DNA from: CAMCYM01 sp041191165
GTDB lineage: Bacteria > Bacteroidota > Bacteroidia > Flavobacteriales_D > Sanyastnellaceae
DNA length: 19,512 bases
Reading direction: 5' to 3'
Assembly: GCA_041191165.1 (NCBI GenBank)
Contig: JBEEPJ010000014.1
Span: 1 to 19,512 of the forward strand
A program made the translations under genes and the position numbers. The notes beneath the pieces were generated by a model that saw only the letters and a list, made by a program, of their open reading frames with translations, did no database searches and was not told the DNA's origin. Below are positions 1 to 6,979 of the stretch, in pieces; position 1 is the first letter of the stretch; every line of letters starts with the position of its first letter.

Positions 1-1
1 G

Positions 2-382
2 ATTTACACCTTCTCGACGCGCAGTGCGGCGACGGTGACGGGCAGCACGGCGACGCTGACCTCGGTGCTCGATGAGATCAACGTGGTGCCCAACCCCTAC
101 TACGCCTTCAGCGGGTATGAGGAGAGCAAGCTCGACAACCGGGTGAAGATCACCAACCTGCCGGAGGTTTGCACGGTGCGGATTTACAACCTGAACGGCA
201 CCTTGGTGCGGACCTACATGAAAGCGGATCCGCTTACCTCGCTGGATTGGGATCTCAAGAATGAACGCAACGTGCCCATCGCGGGGGGGGTGTACATCAT
301 CCACGTGGACGTACCGGGCGTGGGCGAGAAGGTGCTGAAGTGGTTTGGCATCATGCGTCCCACGGATTTGGATAACTTCTAA
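2..382 (+). CDS. C-terminal end of a large secreted/surface protein (5' end outside window)
   Basis: The reading frame is open from the window edge (frame starting at base 2) to a TAA, giving about 126 residues, so this is only the C-terminal end. The visible part has a beta-sandwich-like tail with VVPNPYY, then DNRVKITNLP, VRIYNLNGTLVRTY and GGVYIIHV. This is the arrangement of C-terminal domains in large Bacteroidota secreted proteins of the type IX secretion type, where the phrase around NPYY opens the domain. It lacks an obvious basic C-terminal sorting tail. The PorV/PorQ-family gene begins 11 bases downstream, so the two are probably co-transcribed. From family knowledge I recall large proteins of this kind directly upstream of PorV/PorQ homologues; the exact function is unknown. 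A GTG at 35 is internal and is not a start. Confidence 0.75.
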   Translation: MYTFSTRSAATVTGSTATLTSVLDEINVVPNPYYAFSGYEESKLDNRVKITNLPEVCTVRIYNLNGTLVRTYMKADPLTSLDWDLKNERNVPIAGGVYIIHVDVPGVGEKVLKWFGIMRPTDLDNF

Positions 383-393
383 TCGCGCAAACC

Positions 394-1434
394 ATGAACA
401 AGCATATTCTTCTGGGCATGTTGGCAGCGCTGAGCTGCACAGCCCCTTCTTGGGCGGGAAATCCGGACCGTGCGGGATCTGCCGGTGCGGGCCAATTGCT
501 CATCAACCCGTGGGCCATGTCCAATGGTTTGGCGGGAACGAACATGGCGACTTCCATCGGATTGGAGTCCACCTTCCTCAATGTGGCGGGACTGGCCTTT
601 ATTGAGCGCATGGATTTGGCCTTTGCCAATACCCGATACCTGAGCGGCTCGGATATTTCCGTGAACTCGGTGGGCTTTGCCACCAAAGTGGGGGAATCCT
701 CCGTGCTCGGGTTGACGGTGATGTCGATGCGATTCGGGGACATTCCCATCACGACGGTGGACTTGCCCGAAGGCGGGATCGGCACCTTTTCGCCGGCGTT
801 TTCCAACATCGGCGTGAGCTACGCAAAGGCGTTTTCCAACTCGATTTACGGGGGTCTGACCCTGCGCATCATCGGAGAGTCGATTTCCAATGTCCGCGCC
901 AGTGGTGTGGCCTTCGATGCGGGGATTCGCTATGTGAGCCCCAATGATGACCGATTGAAGTTTGGAATTGCGCTGCGCAATGTGGGTGCGCCCATGCGCT
1001 TTGCCGGTGACGGTTTGACGGTCACGGCAACGCCGCAGGGTTCGGCCAACAGCTTGACGGTGTTGCAGCGTTCGGAGAAGTACGAGTTGCCTTCGCTGGT
1101 GAACATCGGCTTCGGGTACGATGTGACCCGTACGGAGACCCTGCGCGCGACGGTGACGGGGCAGTTCGTGTCCAACTCGTTTACGCGGGACCAGTTTGGC
1201 GGGGGCGTCGAGGTTGATTGGAAGGAGATGCTCGTTCTGCGTGCAGGTTATATGTGGGAGGATGGCATCGGGCAGGAAAGTGGAACGGCTACGGCCTTTA
1301 CGGGTCCCAGTGCCGGACTGACCTTCCAGCTTCCCGCGGGACAGGATGGCGGGCGCATCGGGGTGGATTACGGTTTCCGGGCCACCAATCCCTTCGGCGG
1401 CAACCACAGCCTGGGCCTGCACATCACCCTGTGA
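394..1434 (+). CDS. PorV/PorQ family outer-membrane beta-barrel protein
   Basis: 346 residues. A clear signal peptide (MNKHILLGMLAALSCTAPSWA, cut near residue 21) is followed by the family start: GAGQLLINPWAMSNGLAGTNMA, then a proline/glycine-poor run of alternating beta strands (for example VNSVGFATKVGES, YGGLTLRIIGES, FDAGIRYV, KFGIALRNVG) ending in SLGLHITL with a terminal hydrophobic residue, as expected for an outer-membrane barrel. PorV is the FadL-like shuttle of the type IX secretion system and PorQ a related component; many paralogues have no assigned role, so the exact member is not called. It follows the upstream secreted-protein gene by 11 bases, suggesting a carrier/cargo or complex pairing. 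The ATG start is supported by the signal peptide beginning there. Confidence 0.85.
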   Translation: MNKHILLGMLAALSCTAPSWAGNPDRAGSAGAGQLLINPWAMSNGLAGTNMATSIGLESTFLNVAGLAFIERMDLAFANTRYLSGSDISVNSVGFATKVGESSVLGLTVMSMRFGDIPITTVDLPEGGIGTFSPAFSNIGVSYAKAFSNSIYGGLTLRIIGESISNVRASGVAFDAGIRYVSPNDDRLKFGIALRNVGAPMRFAGDGLTVTATPQGSANSLTVLQRSEKYELPSLVNIGFGYDVTRTETLRATVTGQFVSNSFTRDQFGGGVEVDWKEMLVLRAGYMWEDGIGQESGTATAFTGPSAGLTFQLPAGQDGGRIGVDYGFRATNPFGGNHSLGLHITL

Positions 1435-1507
1435 GGCTGGCCCCAACTGCGGGAGCGCCTTGCATTTTGTTGGCGACCTGAAGTGAGGCAAGCGCAGAAA
1501 ATTAATG

Positions 1508-1515
1508 TATCTTCG
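1508..1515 (+). promoter_or_regulatory. Promoter-like -7 box TATCTTCG just before the terminator
   Basis: TATCTTCG matches the Bacteroidota -7 consensus TAnnTTTG at all but one fixed base. It sits in a short AT-rich patch, 10 bases before the terminator stem. A TTTG -33 element at the usual spacing is not evident. If active, it would yield a transcript of only about 35-40 bases, or the leader of greA after read-through. Confidence 0.35.
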
Positions 1516-1525
1516 TGGTATTGAG

Positions 1526-1558
1526 AAGAGAAAGCCCGGCAACGGGTTTTCTCTTTTT
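1526..1558 (+). terminator. Intrinsic terminator, 13-bp stem with GCAA loop
   Basis: Arm 1526-1538 (AAGAGAAAGCCCG) pairs with 1543-1555 (CGGGTTTTCTCTT) over 13 positions with one G-U pair. The loop is the GNRA tetraloop GCAA and a run of five T closes the structure at 1554-1558. This is a textbook rho-independent terminator. It lies 91 bases after the PorV/PorQ-family stop codon and 73 bases before greA. It can end the upstream operon, attenuate greA, or both. Confidence 0.85.
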
Positions 1559-1617
1559 GGCCTAAAAACAAGCAAGGACGGGGAGAAGGATGGGGGTGAA
1601 AAGCCCTGCCGCTTCCA

Positions 1618-1625
1618 TACATTTT
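1618..1625 (+). promoter_or_regulatory. Candidate -7 box of greA (TACATTTT)
   Basis: TACATTTT (followed by TTG) fits TAnnTTTG except for the last base and ends six bases before the greA ATG at 1632. Several other genes in this window have the same placement. No TTTG -33 element is seen. If used, the greA mRNA would be almost leaderless. Confidence 0.35.
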
Positions 1626-1631
1626 TTGAAG

Positions 1632-2105
1632 ATGTCGAACGTTTCTTATTTCACAAAGGAGGGATTGGACGCCCTCAAAGCGGAGTTGCATGAGCTCAAA
1701 GCGCATGAGCGCCCGAGAATTTCTCAGCAGATCGCCGAGGCGCGGGACAAGGGTGATTTGAGCGAGAATGCGGAGTACGATGCGGCGAAGGAGGCCCAGG
1801 GCATGTTGGAGGCGAAGATCGCCCGGCTCGAGAACACCTTGGCGAATGCCCGGCTCATCGACGACTCCCAGATCGACAACTCCAAGGTTTATATCCTCAG
1901 CACGGTGCGCCTGCGCAACCTGAAGAATCAGGCCGAGGTGACCTACACCTTGGTGGCTGAGAAGGAGGCAAACCTCGCCCAGCGCCGGATTTCCGTCGAT
2001 TCCCCGATCGGCAAGGGGCTCTTGGGGAAGGGCGTGGGCGATGTGGCAGAGGTGCAGGTTCCGGCGGGTTTGATTCCCTTTGAAATCCTGGAGATTTCGC
2101 GCTGA
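1632..2105 (+). CDS. greA: Transcription elongation factor GreA
   Basis: 157 residues, the normal GreA length. It rescues backtracked RNA polymerase by inserting its coiled coil into the secondary channel and stimulating cleavage of the nascent RNA. The N-terminal coiled coil opens with SYFTKEGLDALKAELHELK and carries the diagnostic tip GDLSENAEYDAAKEAQ, with the acidic residues of the catalytic tip intact. The C-terminal FKBP-like domain ends with SPIGKGLLGKGVGDVAEVQVP and FEILEI. The start at 1632 gives the canonical N terminus; an in-frame ATG at 1590 would add 14 unrelated residues and is rejected. The stop codon shares one base with the start of the HIT gene (TGATG), so the two are translationally coupled. 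Confidence 0.97.
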   Translation: MSNVSYFTKEGLDALKAELHELKAHERPRISQQIAEARDKGDLSENAEYDAAKEAQGMLEAKIARLENTLANARLIDDSQIDNSKVYILSTVRLRNLKNQAEVTYTLVAEKEANLAQRRISVDSPIGKGLLGKGVGDVAEVQVPAGLIPFEILEISR

Positions 2106-2506
2106 TGGCCACGATTTTCTCACGCATCGTGGCAGGCGAGATTCCGTGCCATCGCATCGCGGAGGACGATCGCTACCTGGCCTTTCTGGACATCATGCCG
2201 CTGGTGGAGGGCCACGTCCTGGTCATTCCTAAGATTGAGGTGGACTGGTTGTTCGACTTGGACGCGGAGTGGCTGGGGGGGATGATGGTCTTCGCGCAGC
2301 CCGTGGCGCGCGCGATCCAGCGCGCGGTGCCGTGTCGCAAGGTGGGCGTATCCGTGATCGGGCTGGAGGTTCCGCACGCGCACATCCATTTGTTGCCGTT
2401 GCAGACCGTCAGCGACATGAACTTTGAGAAGGCCAAACTCGCTCCCACCCCCGAAGCCCTCGCCGCCATGGCGAGCCGGATTCGGGCGGCGATTACTCCT
2501 CGATAA
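2105..2506 (+). CDS. HIT family nucleotide hydrolase/transferase (HINT-like)
   Basis: 133 residues. HIT proteins hydrolyse nucleoside phosphoramidates or dinucleotide phosphates. The sequence opens with TIFSRIVAGEIPCHRIAEDD and DIMPLVEGHVLVIPK, the usual N-terminal half. The catalytic histidine triad is intact as HAHIHLLP (H-x-H-x-H-x-x). The C-terminal tail AMASRIRAAI is the normal closing helix. It starts on the last base of greA, which makes a greA-HIT operon; I recall this pairing from other Bacteroidota genomes. It converges with the Asp-box protein gene on the other strand, and the two coding ends overlap by 14 bases. The natural substrate cannot be read from the sequence. Confidence 0.93.
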   Translation: MATIFSRIVAGEIPCHRIAEDDRYLAFLDIMPLVEGHVLVIPKIEVDWLFDLDAEWLGGMMVFAQPVARAIQRAVPCRKVGVSVIGLEVPHAHIHLLPLQTVSDMNFEKAKLAPTPEALAAMASRIRAAITPR

Positions 2507-3791
2507 GGGCGGTGACGATGGACAGGACGCCGTTGTCCTCTCGGGTCCAAATGGGCCGCACGTGACCCCCGTGGGCGGCGATGTTGTTGTAGTCGCCGAA
2601 GAAATCGGCCTTGCCGGGGTAGAAGGGGGATTCGCTGATGATTTGGTTGGTCCAGGTGGCGCCGCCGTCGCGGGAGGTGGCCCAGGTGACTTCGGTGAGC
2701 AGGGGCGACGAGGGGGTGGCATTGCGCCGGTCGTAGAAGACGGCGTGCAGGTGGCCGGTCACGGCGTCGACGGCGAGCCATGTGAAGAATTGGTGGGCCC
2801 CGGCGGGGTCGTCGTTGACCCGGACGGGGGCGGACCAAGTGGCTCCGCGGTCGTCGGAGTAGGCCAGGAACACGTCCATGTCGCCGGGGCCGTTGCGGGT
2901 GTCGGTCCAGTTCACGTAGAGACGACCGCGGTGGGGGCCGTCGGAGTGGTCGACGGCCGTGACGGGCATGCCGTTCGCGCGGTCGAGGCCGGGAATCGAC
3001 ACCTCCCAGCCGCCGATGATGTCGGCCACACGCACGTCGGCGGGCAGCCAGGTGCGGCCGCCGTCCTCGGAGCGGTCGAACCAGAGGTCCTCCCGGTAAG
3101 CCCAAACCACCGCGAGCGAGCCGTCCGGGAGGACCGAGGGCACCGCCCCCTCCACCGTTTCATCCCCATCCCGGCAGTCCCCTGGGCGATCGCTGACCCG
3201 CACCGGCTCCGACCACCGCACCGCCCGCCGGTTCGAAGCCGAACAAAAAATCAACGAGCTGTCCCCCGCGAACTTGCTGCCGTACTTATCGAACTGCGTC
3301 CAACACGCGTAAATCGACCGGCCATCCGGCGACACCGCCGCCCACTCCTTATCCTGGTCCCGGGCGCCATTGCGGCCCATGTGCCCCCCGCGATTCCAAG
3401 ATGCCCCGTTGTCGCGGGAGCGTTGGCATACGATTCGGTCTAACAGCGCCTCGCTGTCCCAGCCCCGACCGTCGGGATTGGAAAGGTGCAGGTAATAGAA
3501 ATCGCCGAGCGGAGAGGCGACCACACAAGGATCCCCGAAGACCCCGAAGGGACTGCGCAGCCGTTGCCGTTCCCACGTCGCTCCCCCGTCGTGAGAATGG
3601 TACACGTTATCGAGGATGGAGCCGGCGACCATCACCTGCGGGTCGAGCGGACTGATGGCGATGGACGGCTCACAGGGGGCGTAGGAACTTCCATCGTCCC
3701 GGTGAATCACCACATTCCGAGGCGGGTCACCCGGCCCGCCCCACAAGACAGCCGCCAGCATCCCAAGCCCGCCGAGCGAACCGAGCCCCAT
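2493..3791 (-). CDS. Secreted sialidase-fold protein with five Asp-box (BNR) repeats
   Basis: 432 residues. A short hydrophobic N terminus (about residues 3-18) looks like a signal peptide. Five Asp boxes of the form S-x-D-x-G-x-T/S-W occur at about residues 66-73, 125-132, 241-248, 312-319 and 373-380, which defines a sialidase-type beta-propeller. I do not see a convincing arginine triad with the RIP motif of true sialidases, so enzyme activity is not claimed; many such proteins are glycan-binding or structural propellers. The start lies six bases after the stop of the histidine-rich lipoprotein gene, so the two form an operon. Its 3' end overlaps the HIT gene tail to tail by 14 bases, which leaves no room for a separate terminator between them. 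Confidence 0.8.
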   Translation of the reverse strand: MGLGSLGGLGMLAAVLWGGPGDPPRNVVIHRDDGSSYAPCEPSIAISPLDPQVMVAGSILDNVYHSHDGGATWERQRLRSPFGVFGDPCVVASPLGDFYYLHLSNPDGRGWDSEALLDRIVCQRSRDNGASWNRGGHMGRNGARDQDKEWAAVSPDGRSIYACWTQFDKYGSKFAGDSSLIFCSASNRRAVRWSEPVRVSDRPGDCRDGDETVEGAVPSVLPDGSLAVVWAYREDLWFDRSEDGGRTWLPADVRVADIIGGWEVSIPGLDRANGMPVTAVDHSDGPHRGRLYVNWTDTRNGPGDMDVFLAYSDDRGATWSAPVRVNDDPAGAHQFFTWLAVDAVTGHLHAVFYDRRNATPSSPLLTEVTWATSRDGGATWTNQIISESPFYPGKADFFGDYNNIAAHGGHVRPIWTREDNGVLSIVTALIEE

Positions 3792-3797
3792 CCGGAA

Positions 3798-4340
3798 TCA
3801 GTTCCCCAGGCCGTTCAACTCCGCCTCGATGGCCGACAGACGCGACTGCAGTTCCTTCTGAATTTCAAGGATTTGGGCGTCGCTCATCCCTTCGAGTGAG
3901 GCCCCAGCGCCGTGGTCGTGCGCGTGGTCGTGGCCTTCGTGGCCTGCCTCGCCGTCGCCGTGGTCGTGGCCTTCGTGACCCGCCTCGCCGTCGCCGTGGT
4001 CGTGCGCGTGGTCGTGCGCATGCCCCGGGATCTCGACCATCGTCTGCATCCAGTCGTGGAACTGCAAGTCGATGGTATTCAGTTGTTGTTCGAGGGTGGT
4101 CCAGCTTGCGATGGCTGCGGAATCGCCGGCTGCTTGGGCGGAGGCCAAACTATCTCGCACCGCCCCCAACCGGCCCGCAATCACCTCATGCAACGAGTCG
4201 GACTGGGCGACAATGGCTTCGTGTACCACCTTGGCTTCTGCCAGCTCGGCGCTGTCCGCCGGCGCGGAATCGCCACAAGAGGAAACACAAAAAGCCAGAA
4301 CAACTGCACCAAGCAAGAAAGGGGAATTGGAATCGTTCAT
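3798..4340 (-). CDS. Histidine-rich lipoprotein, possible metal binder
   Basis: 180 residues. A signal peptide with lipobox VSSC puts the acylated cysteine at residue 22, so this is an envelope lipoprotein. Residues about 29-100 are alanine/glutamate/serine-rich and probably form a helical pair (EAKVVHEAIVAQSD, WTTLEQQLNTIDLQFHDWMQTM). Residues 107-143 are a histidine/aspartate/glycine tract (HAHDHAHDHGDGEAGHEGHD and a second copy) of the type that binds zinc, nickel or copper. A C-terminal helix (SDAQILEIQKELQSRLSAIEAEL) closes the protein. The tract comes from an in-frame 36-bp duplication, so its length may vary. It is upstream of, and probably co-expressed with, the Asp-box protein. No named family is recognised; metal binding is inferred from composition only. 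Confidence 0.8.
   Translation of the reverse strand: MNDSNSPFLLGAVVLAFCVSSCGDSAPADSAELAEAKVVHEAIVAQSDSLHEVIAGRLGAVRDSLASAQAAGDSAAIASWTTLEQQLNTIDLQFHDWMQTMVEIPGHAHDHAHDHGDGEAGHEGHDHGDGEAGHEGHDHAHDHGAGASLEGMSDAQILEIQKELQSRLSAIEAELNGLGN
3934..4005. repeat. Two tandem 36-bp units coding the His-rich tract
   Basis: Unit 3934-3969 is followed directly by 3970-4005 with only three differences. The unit is a multiple of three and encodes (on the - strand) HDHGDGEAGHEG. Shorter GTGGTCGTG sub-repeats flank it. In-frame expansion or contraction by slippage would change the number of histidines without breaking the gene. Confidence 0.85.
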
Positions 4341-4344
4341 GCCC

Positions 4345-4352
4345 CGAATTTA
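4345..4352 (-). promoter_or_regulatory. Candidate -7 box of the lipoprotein operon (TAAATTCG)
   Basis: Read on the - strand, TAAATTCG fits the TAnnTTTG pattern with one change and ends four bases before the ATG at 4340. A second partial match (GATCTTTG) lies just upstream at 4355-4362. No -33 TTTG at normal spacing is evident. Confidence 0.35.
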
Positions 4353-4547
4353 GGGCAAAGATCCGGCTCCATTCCCCTCTTCTTCGGAGCAGAAATGGGA
4401 GGGGCTACCCAGCCCATGATACAAGGTTTTTTGAAACACCCCATCGAAACCTTTCAATGAAATATCCGTATTGCACCTGAACATGAACAATATCATCGAG
4501 CCACCGATGGTGAGCCTCACTTGAGATGGCATCTGATTCTCGAGCCG

Positions 4548-5423
4548 ATGAGCCAGCACTCGCTTCCACGTCCCATTGTCCATCTGTATGCTTTGTGCTG
4601 GAATGAGGAGAAAATGCTGCCCTTTTTCTTCGACCATCATGATCCCTTTGTAGACGCCTATTTCATTGCAGATCATGGTTCTACGGACCATTCCAGGCAA
4701 TTGCTCGATGCGCACCCCCGGGTTGTGACGACGGACTTCGCATGTTCGGAGGCATCCTTCGTTGAGTCTGCACGTGAACACTACAACCGCTGCTGGAAGG
4801 CCAGCCGGGGAGTGGCGGATTGGGTGATCGTTTGCAACGTGGACGAGCATCTTCACCACCCTGACTTGCTGTCCTATCTGGCTCAGCAGAAATCAGAAGG
4901 CACGACCCTCATTGTGCCGAGAGGATACAACATGGTCTCCAAGGCTTTCCCCGACCCCCATCTGAGCTTGAAGAGCCAGGTTAGGTTCGGGGCCCGCGAG
5001 CCCTTGTGGGACAAGCCCCAGATTTTCAATCCCTCAGGCATTGAAGAAATCCACTTCGCAGTGGGTAGACATACGGCACAACCCTCGGGCCTTGTAAAAA
5101 TGGACAACAGGGGCAAGGTCCAGTTGCTCCACTACAAGTACCTCGGCACAGATTACCTGCTCAGTCGATCGATTCAACTGGGTGCCCGCATGCGAAAAGC
5201 CGACTTGGTCCAAGGTTGGGGCAGACATTATGCAGACCTGGGAGATTGGACACGGGCCCAACGCGAAATCCGACTTACCCGTTGGTGTGCAGTTCCCGTC
5301 TATTCTCCGGTGAAGTCACTATTCGTTCATGCTTGGGTGGTGAAGCAATCCGTTCGTTGGATGCGCTGGATCCAGGTCATCTTTAACAAGCACATTCTGA
5401 ATTCCGATGCAAGAAAATCTTGA
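4548..5423 (+). CDS. Glycosyltransferase, Glyco_tranf_2_4 type (GT2-like)
   Basis: 291 residues from the ATG at 4548. The N terminus IVHLYALCWNEEKMLPFFFDHHDPFVDAYFIADHGSTDHS matches the opening of the GT-A fold Glyco_tranf_2_4 group, in which a nucleotide-sugar binding strand is followed by N-E and then D-x-G-S-T-D. A D-x-D-like metal site is present at about residues 98-100 (CNVDEHL). The LLHYKYL segment further down is also typical of this group. There is no signal peptide; a weakly amphipathic C terminus (about residues 245-280) may touch the membrane. It probably adds a sugar to a surface polysaccharide or glycoprotein. The next gene starts 17 bases before its stop, so the cassette is tightly coupled. 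A TTG at 4521 would add nine residues that do not fit the family. Donor and acceptor are unknown. Confidence 0.8.
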   Translation: MSQHSLPRPIVHLYALCWNEEKMLPFFFDHHDPFVDAYFIADHGSTDHSRQLLDAHPRVVTTDFACSEASFVESAREHYNRCWKASRGVADWVIVCNVDEHLHHPDLLSYLAQQKSEGTTLIVPRGYNMVSKAFPDPHLSLKSQVRFGAREPLWDKPQIFNPSGIEEIHFAVGRHTAQPSGLVKMDNRGKVQLLHYKYLGTDYLLSRSIQLGARMRKADLVQGWGRHYADLGDWTRAQREIRLTRWCAVPVYSPVKSLFVHAWVVKQSVRWMRWIQVIFNKHILNSDARKS

Positions 5424-5877
5424 CCCCCTGAACACGCAGATGTGCGATGTCTTGGTAATCCCGTTGAAGAAGGTGGTGAATGCGCGCGGCCACTTGATGG
5501 AGATTCAGCGCAATGATGATGAACACTTTATGGGGTTTGGGCAGGCATACGTCACCAACACCTTGCCGGGCGTCATCAAGGCTTGGTATCTCCACCATGA
5601 ACAATGGGATCAAATCACCCCGGTTTGTGGAAAGGCGAAGGCTGTCTTGTTTGATGCCCGGCCTCATTCCCCGACCCATGGCCTGGTCTTGGAGGTATGG
5701 CTGAATGAAGAGGCGCCTGTTTTGCTTCGCATCCCGCCCGGGGTATGGCATGGGCACATGGCTGTGGGCGACCGATCGGTCTACCTGCTCCACCTCAATT
5801 CGGTTCCTTATCGGTTCGATCACGTGGACGAAGACCGCCTCGATCCGGACAGTTCCTTGATCCCCTACAAGTGGTAG
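5407..5877 (+). CDS. RmlC-like cupin (dTDP-4-dehydrorhamnose 3,5-epimerase family)
   Basis: 156 residues, somewhat shorter than standard RmlC (about 180). The order of motifs follows the family: ARGHLMEIQRNDDEHF, then QAYVTNTLPGVIKAWYLHHEQWDQ (with the position of the catalytic histidine at 63-64), then KAKAVLFDARPHSPTHG, IPPGVWHGHMAV and the C-terminal DPDSSLIPYKW. The region that in classical RmlC contains the catalytic tyrosine (LYK) reads LLH here, so the acid residue may be replaced by histidine; this rests on an alignment by eye. The protein may therefore be a C-3 epimerase, an isomerase or a related sugar-nucleotide enzyme. It overlaps the glycosyltransferase gene by 17 bases and is followed three bases later by the aldolase-like gene. 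Confidence 0.75.
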   Translation: MQENLDPLNTQMCDVLVIPLKKVVNARGHLMEIQRNDDEHFMGFGQAYVTNTLPGVIKAWYLHHEQWDQITPVCGKAKAVLFDARPHSPTHGLVLEVWLNEEAPVLLRIPPGVWHGHMAVGDRSVYLLHLNSVPYRFDHVDEDRLDPDSSLIPYKW

Positions 5878-5880
5878 TTC

Positions 5881-6693
5881 ATGGAGTTCAGCCTGATAAC
5901 CGTGGATCCTGTGATGGCCGTCGCTGCAGAAAAGGCAGGAATCCAACGGATGATGATCGACCTCGAACAGCTCGGGAAGGCCATCCGGCAAAAAGGCAAG
6001 GGGTTGTTTCTGTCCAACCACCGATTGGAGGACATTGAAAAGGTCAAATCCAGCATTTCGCAAGCCTCGGTAGTCGTCCGAATCAACGCAATCCATGAAA
6101 ACACCGCTTGGGAAATCGAGCAGGTGATTCAAGGAGGGGCGGATTACTTGATGCTCCCCTATTTCCAGACCCTGGATCAGGTCAGGATTTTTCATGACCA
6201 GGTGGCGGGAAGGGTGAAAACGATTCTGTTGTTGGAAACGGACGGCGCCGTTCTTCACCTGGATGCCATCCTTGCGCATTCCCCTCCCGATGAATTTCAC
6301 ATCGGGCTCAATGATCTGAGCATTTGTCTCAACAAATCCAGCATCTTCGAACTCTTCTTGGATGGAACCGTTGCGTCGATCGCCTCCCGACTCCAGCAGG
6401 CGGGTTTTCCATTTGGGGTAGCCGGGGTGGGAGCCCTTTCACAGCGCGGGTTGCCCATTTCTCCGCTTCTTTTTTTCCGAGAACAAATCCGATTGGGCGC
6501 TACCCGTGGTTGGCTGGGCCGATCCTTCCGGGCGCAGTTGAGTCCCGCGCAATTGGCCTTGGAATTTCGTGCCTTGCGGGAAATCTACCTCAGATGGGAT
6601 TCCGAGGATCCGATTCAATTGGAATGCTGTCATCAGGCTTTGTTTGCTGCCATGCGACATTATTGTTCTGCTGAAGCGGGCAGGACTTTTTGA
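5881..6693 (+). CDS. HpcH/HpaI aldolase/citrate lyase family protein of polysaccharide clusters
   Basis: 270 residues with a TIM-barrel order of motifs: MMIDLEQLGKAIRQKG, VVVRINAIHEN (Arg67), GGADYLMLPYF, TILLLETDGAV (Glu119, metal ligand) and FHIGLNDLSI (Asp145, metal ligand). The two acidic metal ligands and the arginine of class II pyruvate-type aldolases are kept. The histidine that follows IDxE in HpaI is replaced by Gln30. From memory, the IDLE..GK..RQ pattern marks a sub-family encoded in capsule and O-antigen clusters, so this loss may be normal for it. It could cleave or form a C-C bond in an acidic or branched sugar. It is the last gene of the three-gene cassette. Confidence 0.72.
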   Translation: MEFSLITVDPVMAVAAEKAGIQRMMIDLEQLGKAIRQKGKGLFLSNHRLEDIEKVKSSISQASVVVRINAIHENTAWEIEQVIQGGADYLMLPYFQTLDQVRIFHDQVAGRVKTILLLETDGAVLHLDAILAHSPPDEFHIGLNDLSICLNKSSIFELFLDGTVASIASRLQQAGFPFGVAGVGALSQRGLPISPLLFFREQIRLGATRGWLGRSFRAQLSPAQLALEFRALREIYLRWDSEDPIQLECCHQALFAAMRHYCSAEAGRTF

Positions 6694-6711
6694 AAGCCGA
6701 GGAGGTAGTTT

Positions 6712-6726
6712 CATCTCCAGGAGATG
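6712..6726. other. Perfect 7-bp inverted repeat between convergent genes
   Basis: CATCTCC and GGAGATG flank a single A, 18 bases after the aldolase-like stop. The gene pair here is convergent (yidD ends at 6770). There is no T-run, so a classical terminator is not supported; a protein site or weak bidirectional hairpin is possible. Confidence 0.35.
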
Positions 6727-6769
6727 TCCCAATGCGCCCAAGCGCCCTGACGGCATTTTCCCTCAGCCC

Positions 6770-6979
6770 TCAAGGCACCGGGTCATAACCCGAGGCGCCC
6801 CAGGGGTGGCAGCGCGAGATTCGGCGCAGCGTCAACCCCAAGCCCCGCCAGGCCCCCCACTTCCGAAACGCCTCCACCCCGTACGCCGAGCAGGTGGGGT
6901 GAAACCGGCAATTGGACCCCAGCAGCGGACTCAACGTCCACTGGTACAATCGGATCAGGAAGATGAAGACGTGCCGCAT
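6770..6979 (-). CDS. yidD: YidD, membrane protein insertion efficiency factor
   Basis: 69 residues from the ATG at 6979. YidD is a small membrane-associated protein that helps YidC-dependent insertion. The whole family signature is visible: FLIRLYQWTLSPLLGSNCRFHPTCSAYGVEAFRKWG, then RRISRCHPW and the C-terminal GYDPVP. The ATG shares one base with the stop of the upstream 63-residue gene (TGATG), so translation is coupled; a GTG three bases earlier is an alternative start. It is not next to rpmH, rnpA or yidC, the classical neighbours; isolated yidD genes are common outside Proteobacteria. Confidence 0.95.
   Translation of the reverse strand: MRHVFIFLIRLYQWTLSPLLGSNCRFHPTCSAYGVEAFRKWGAWRGLGLTLRRISRCHPWGASGYDPVP

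Noticed and set aside
1590..1631. Earlier ATG for greA at 1590
   Set aside because: It adds 14 residues not found in GreA and covers the likely promoter; the ATG at 1632 gives the family N terminus.
2493..3791. Call as a true sialidase (nanH)
   Set aside because: Asp boxes define the fold only; the catalytic arginine triad and RIP motif could not be identified.
3934..4005. 36-bp repeat of CRISPR-like unit length
   Set aside because: Only two copies, directly tandem without spacers, and coding in frame for the His-rich tract.
4483..4524. 13-codon open frame starting ATGAACAATATC before the glycosyltransferase
   Set aside because: Too short to support; no start context or conservation visible. 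A leader peptide cannot be excluded.
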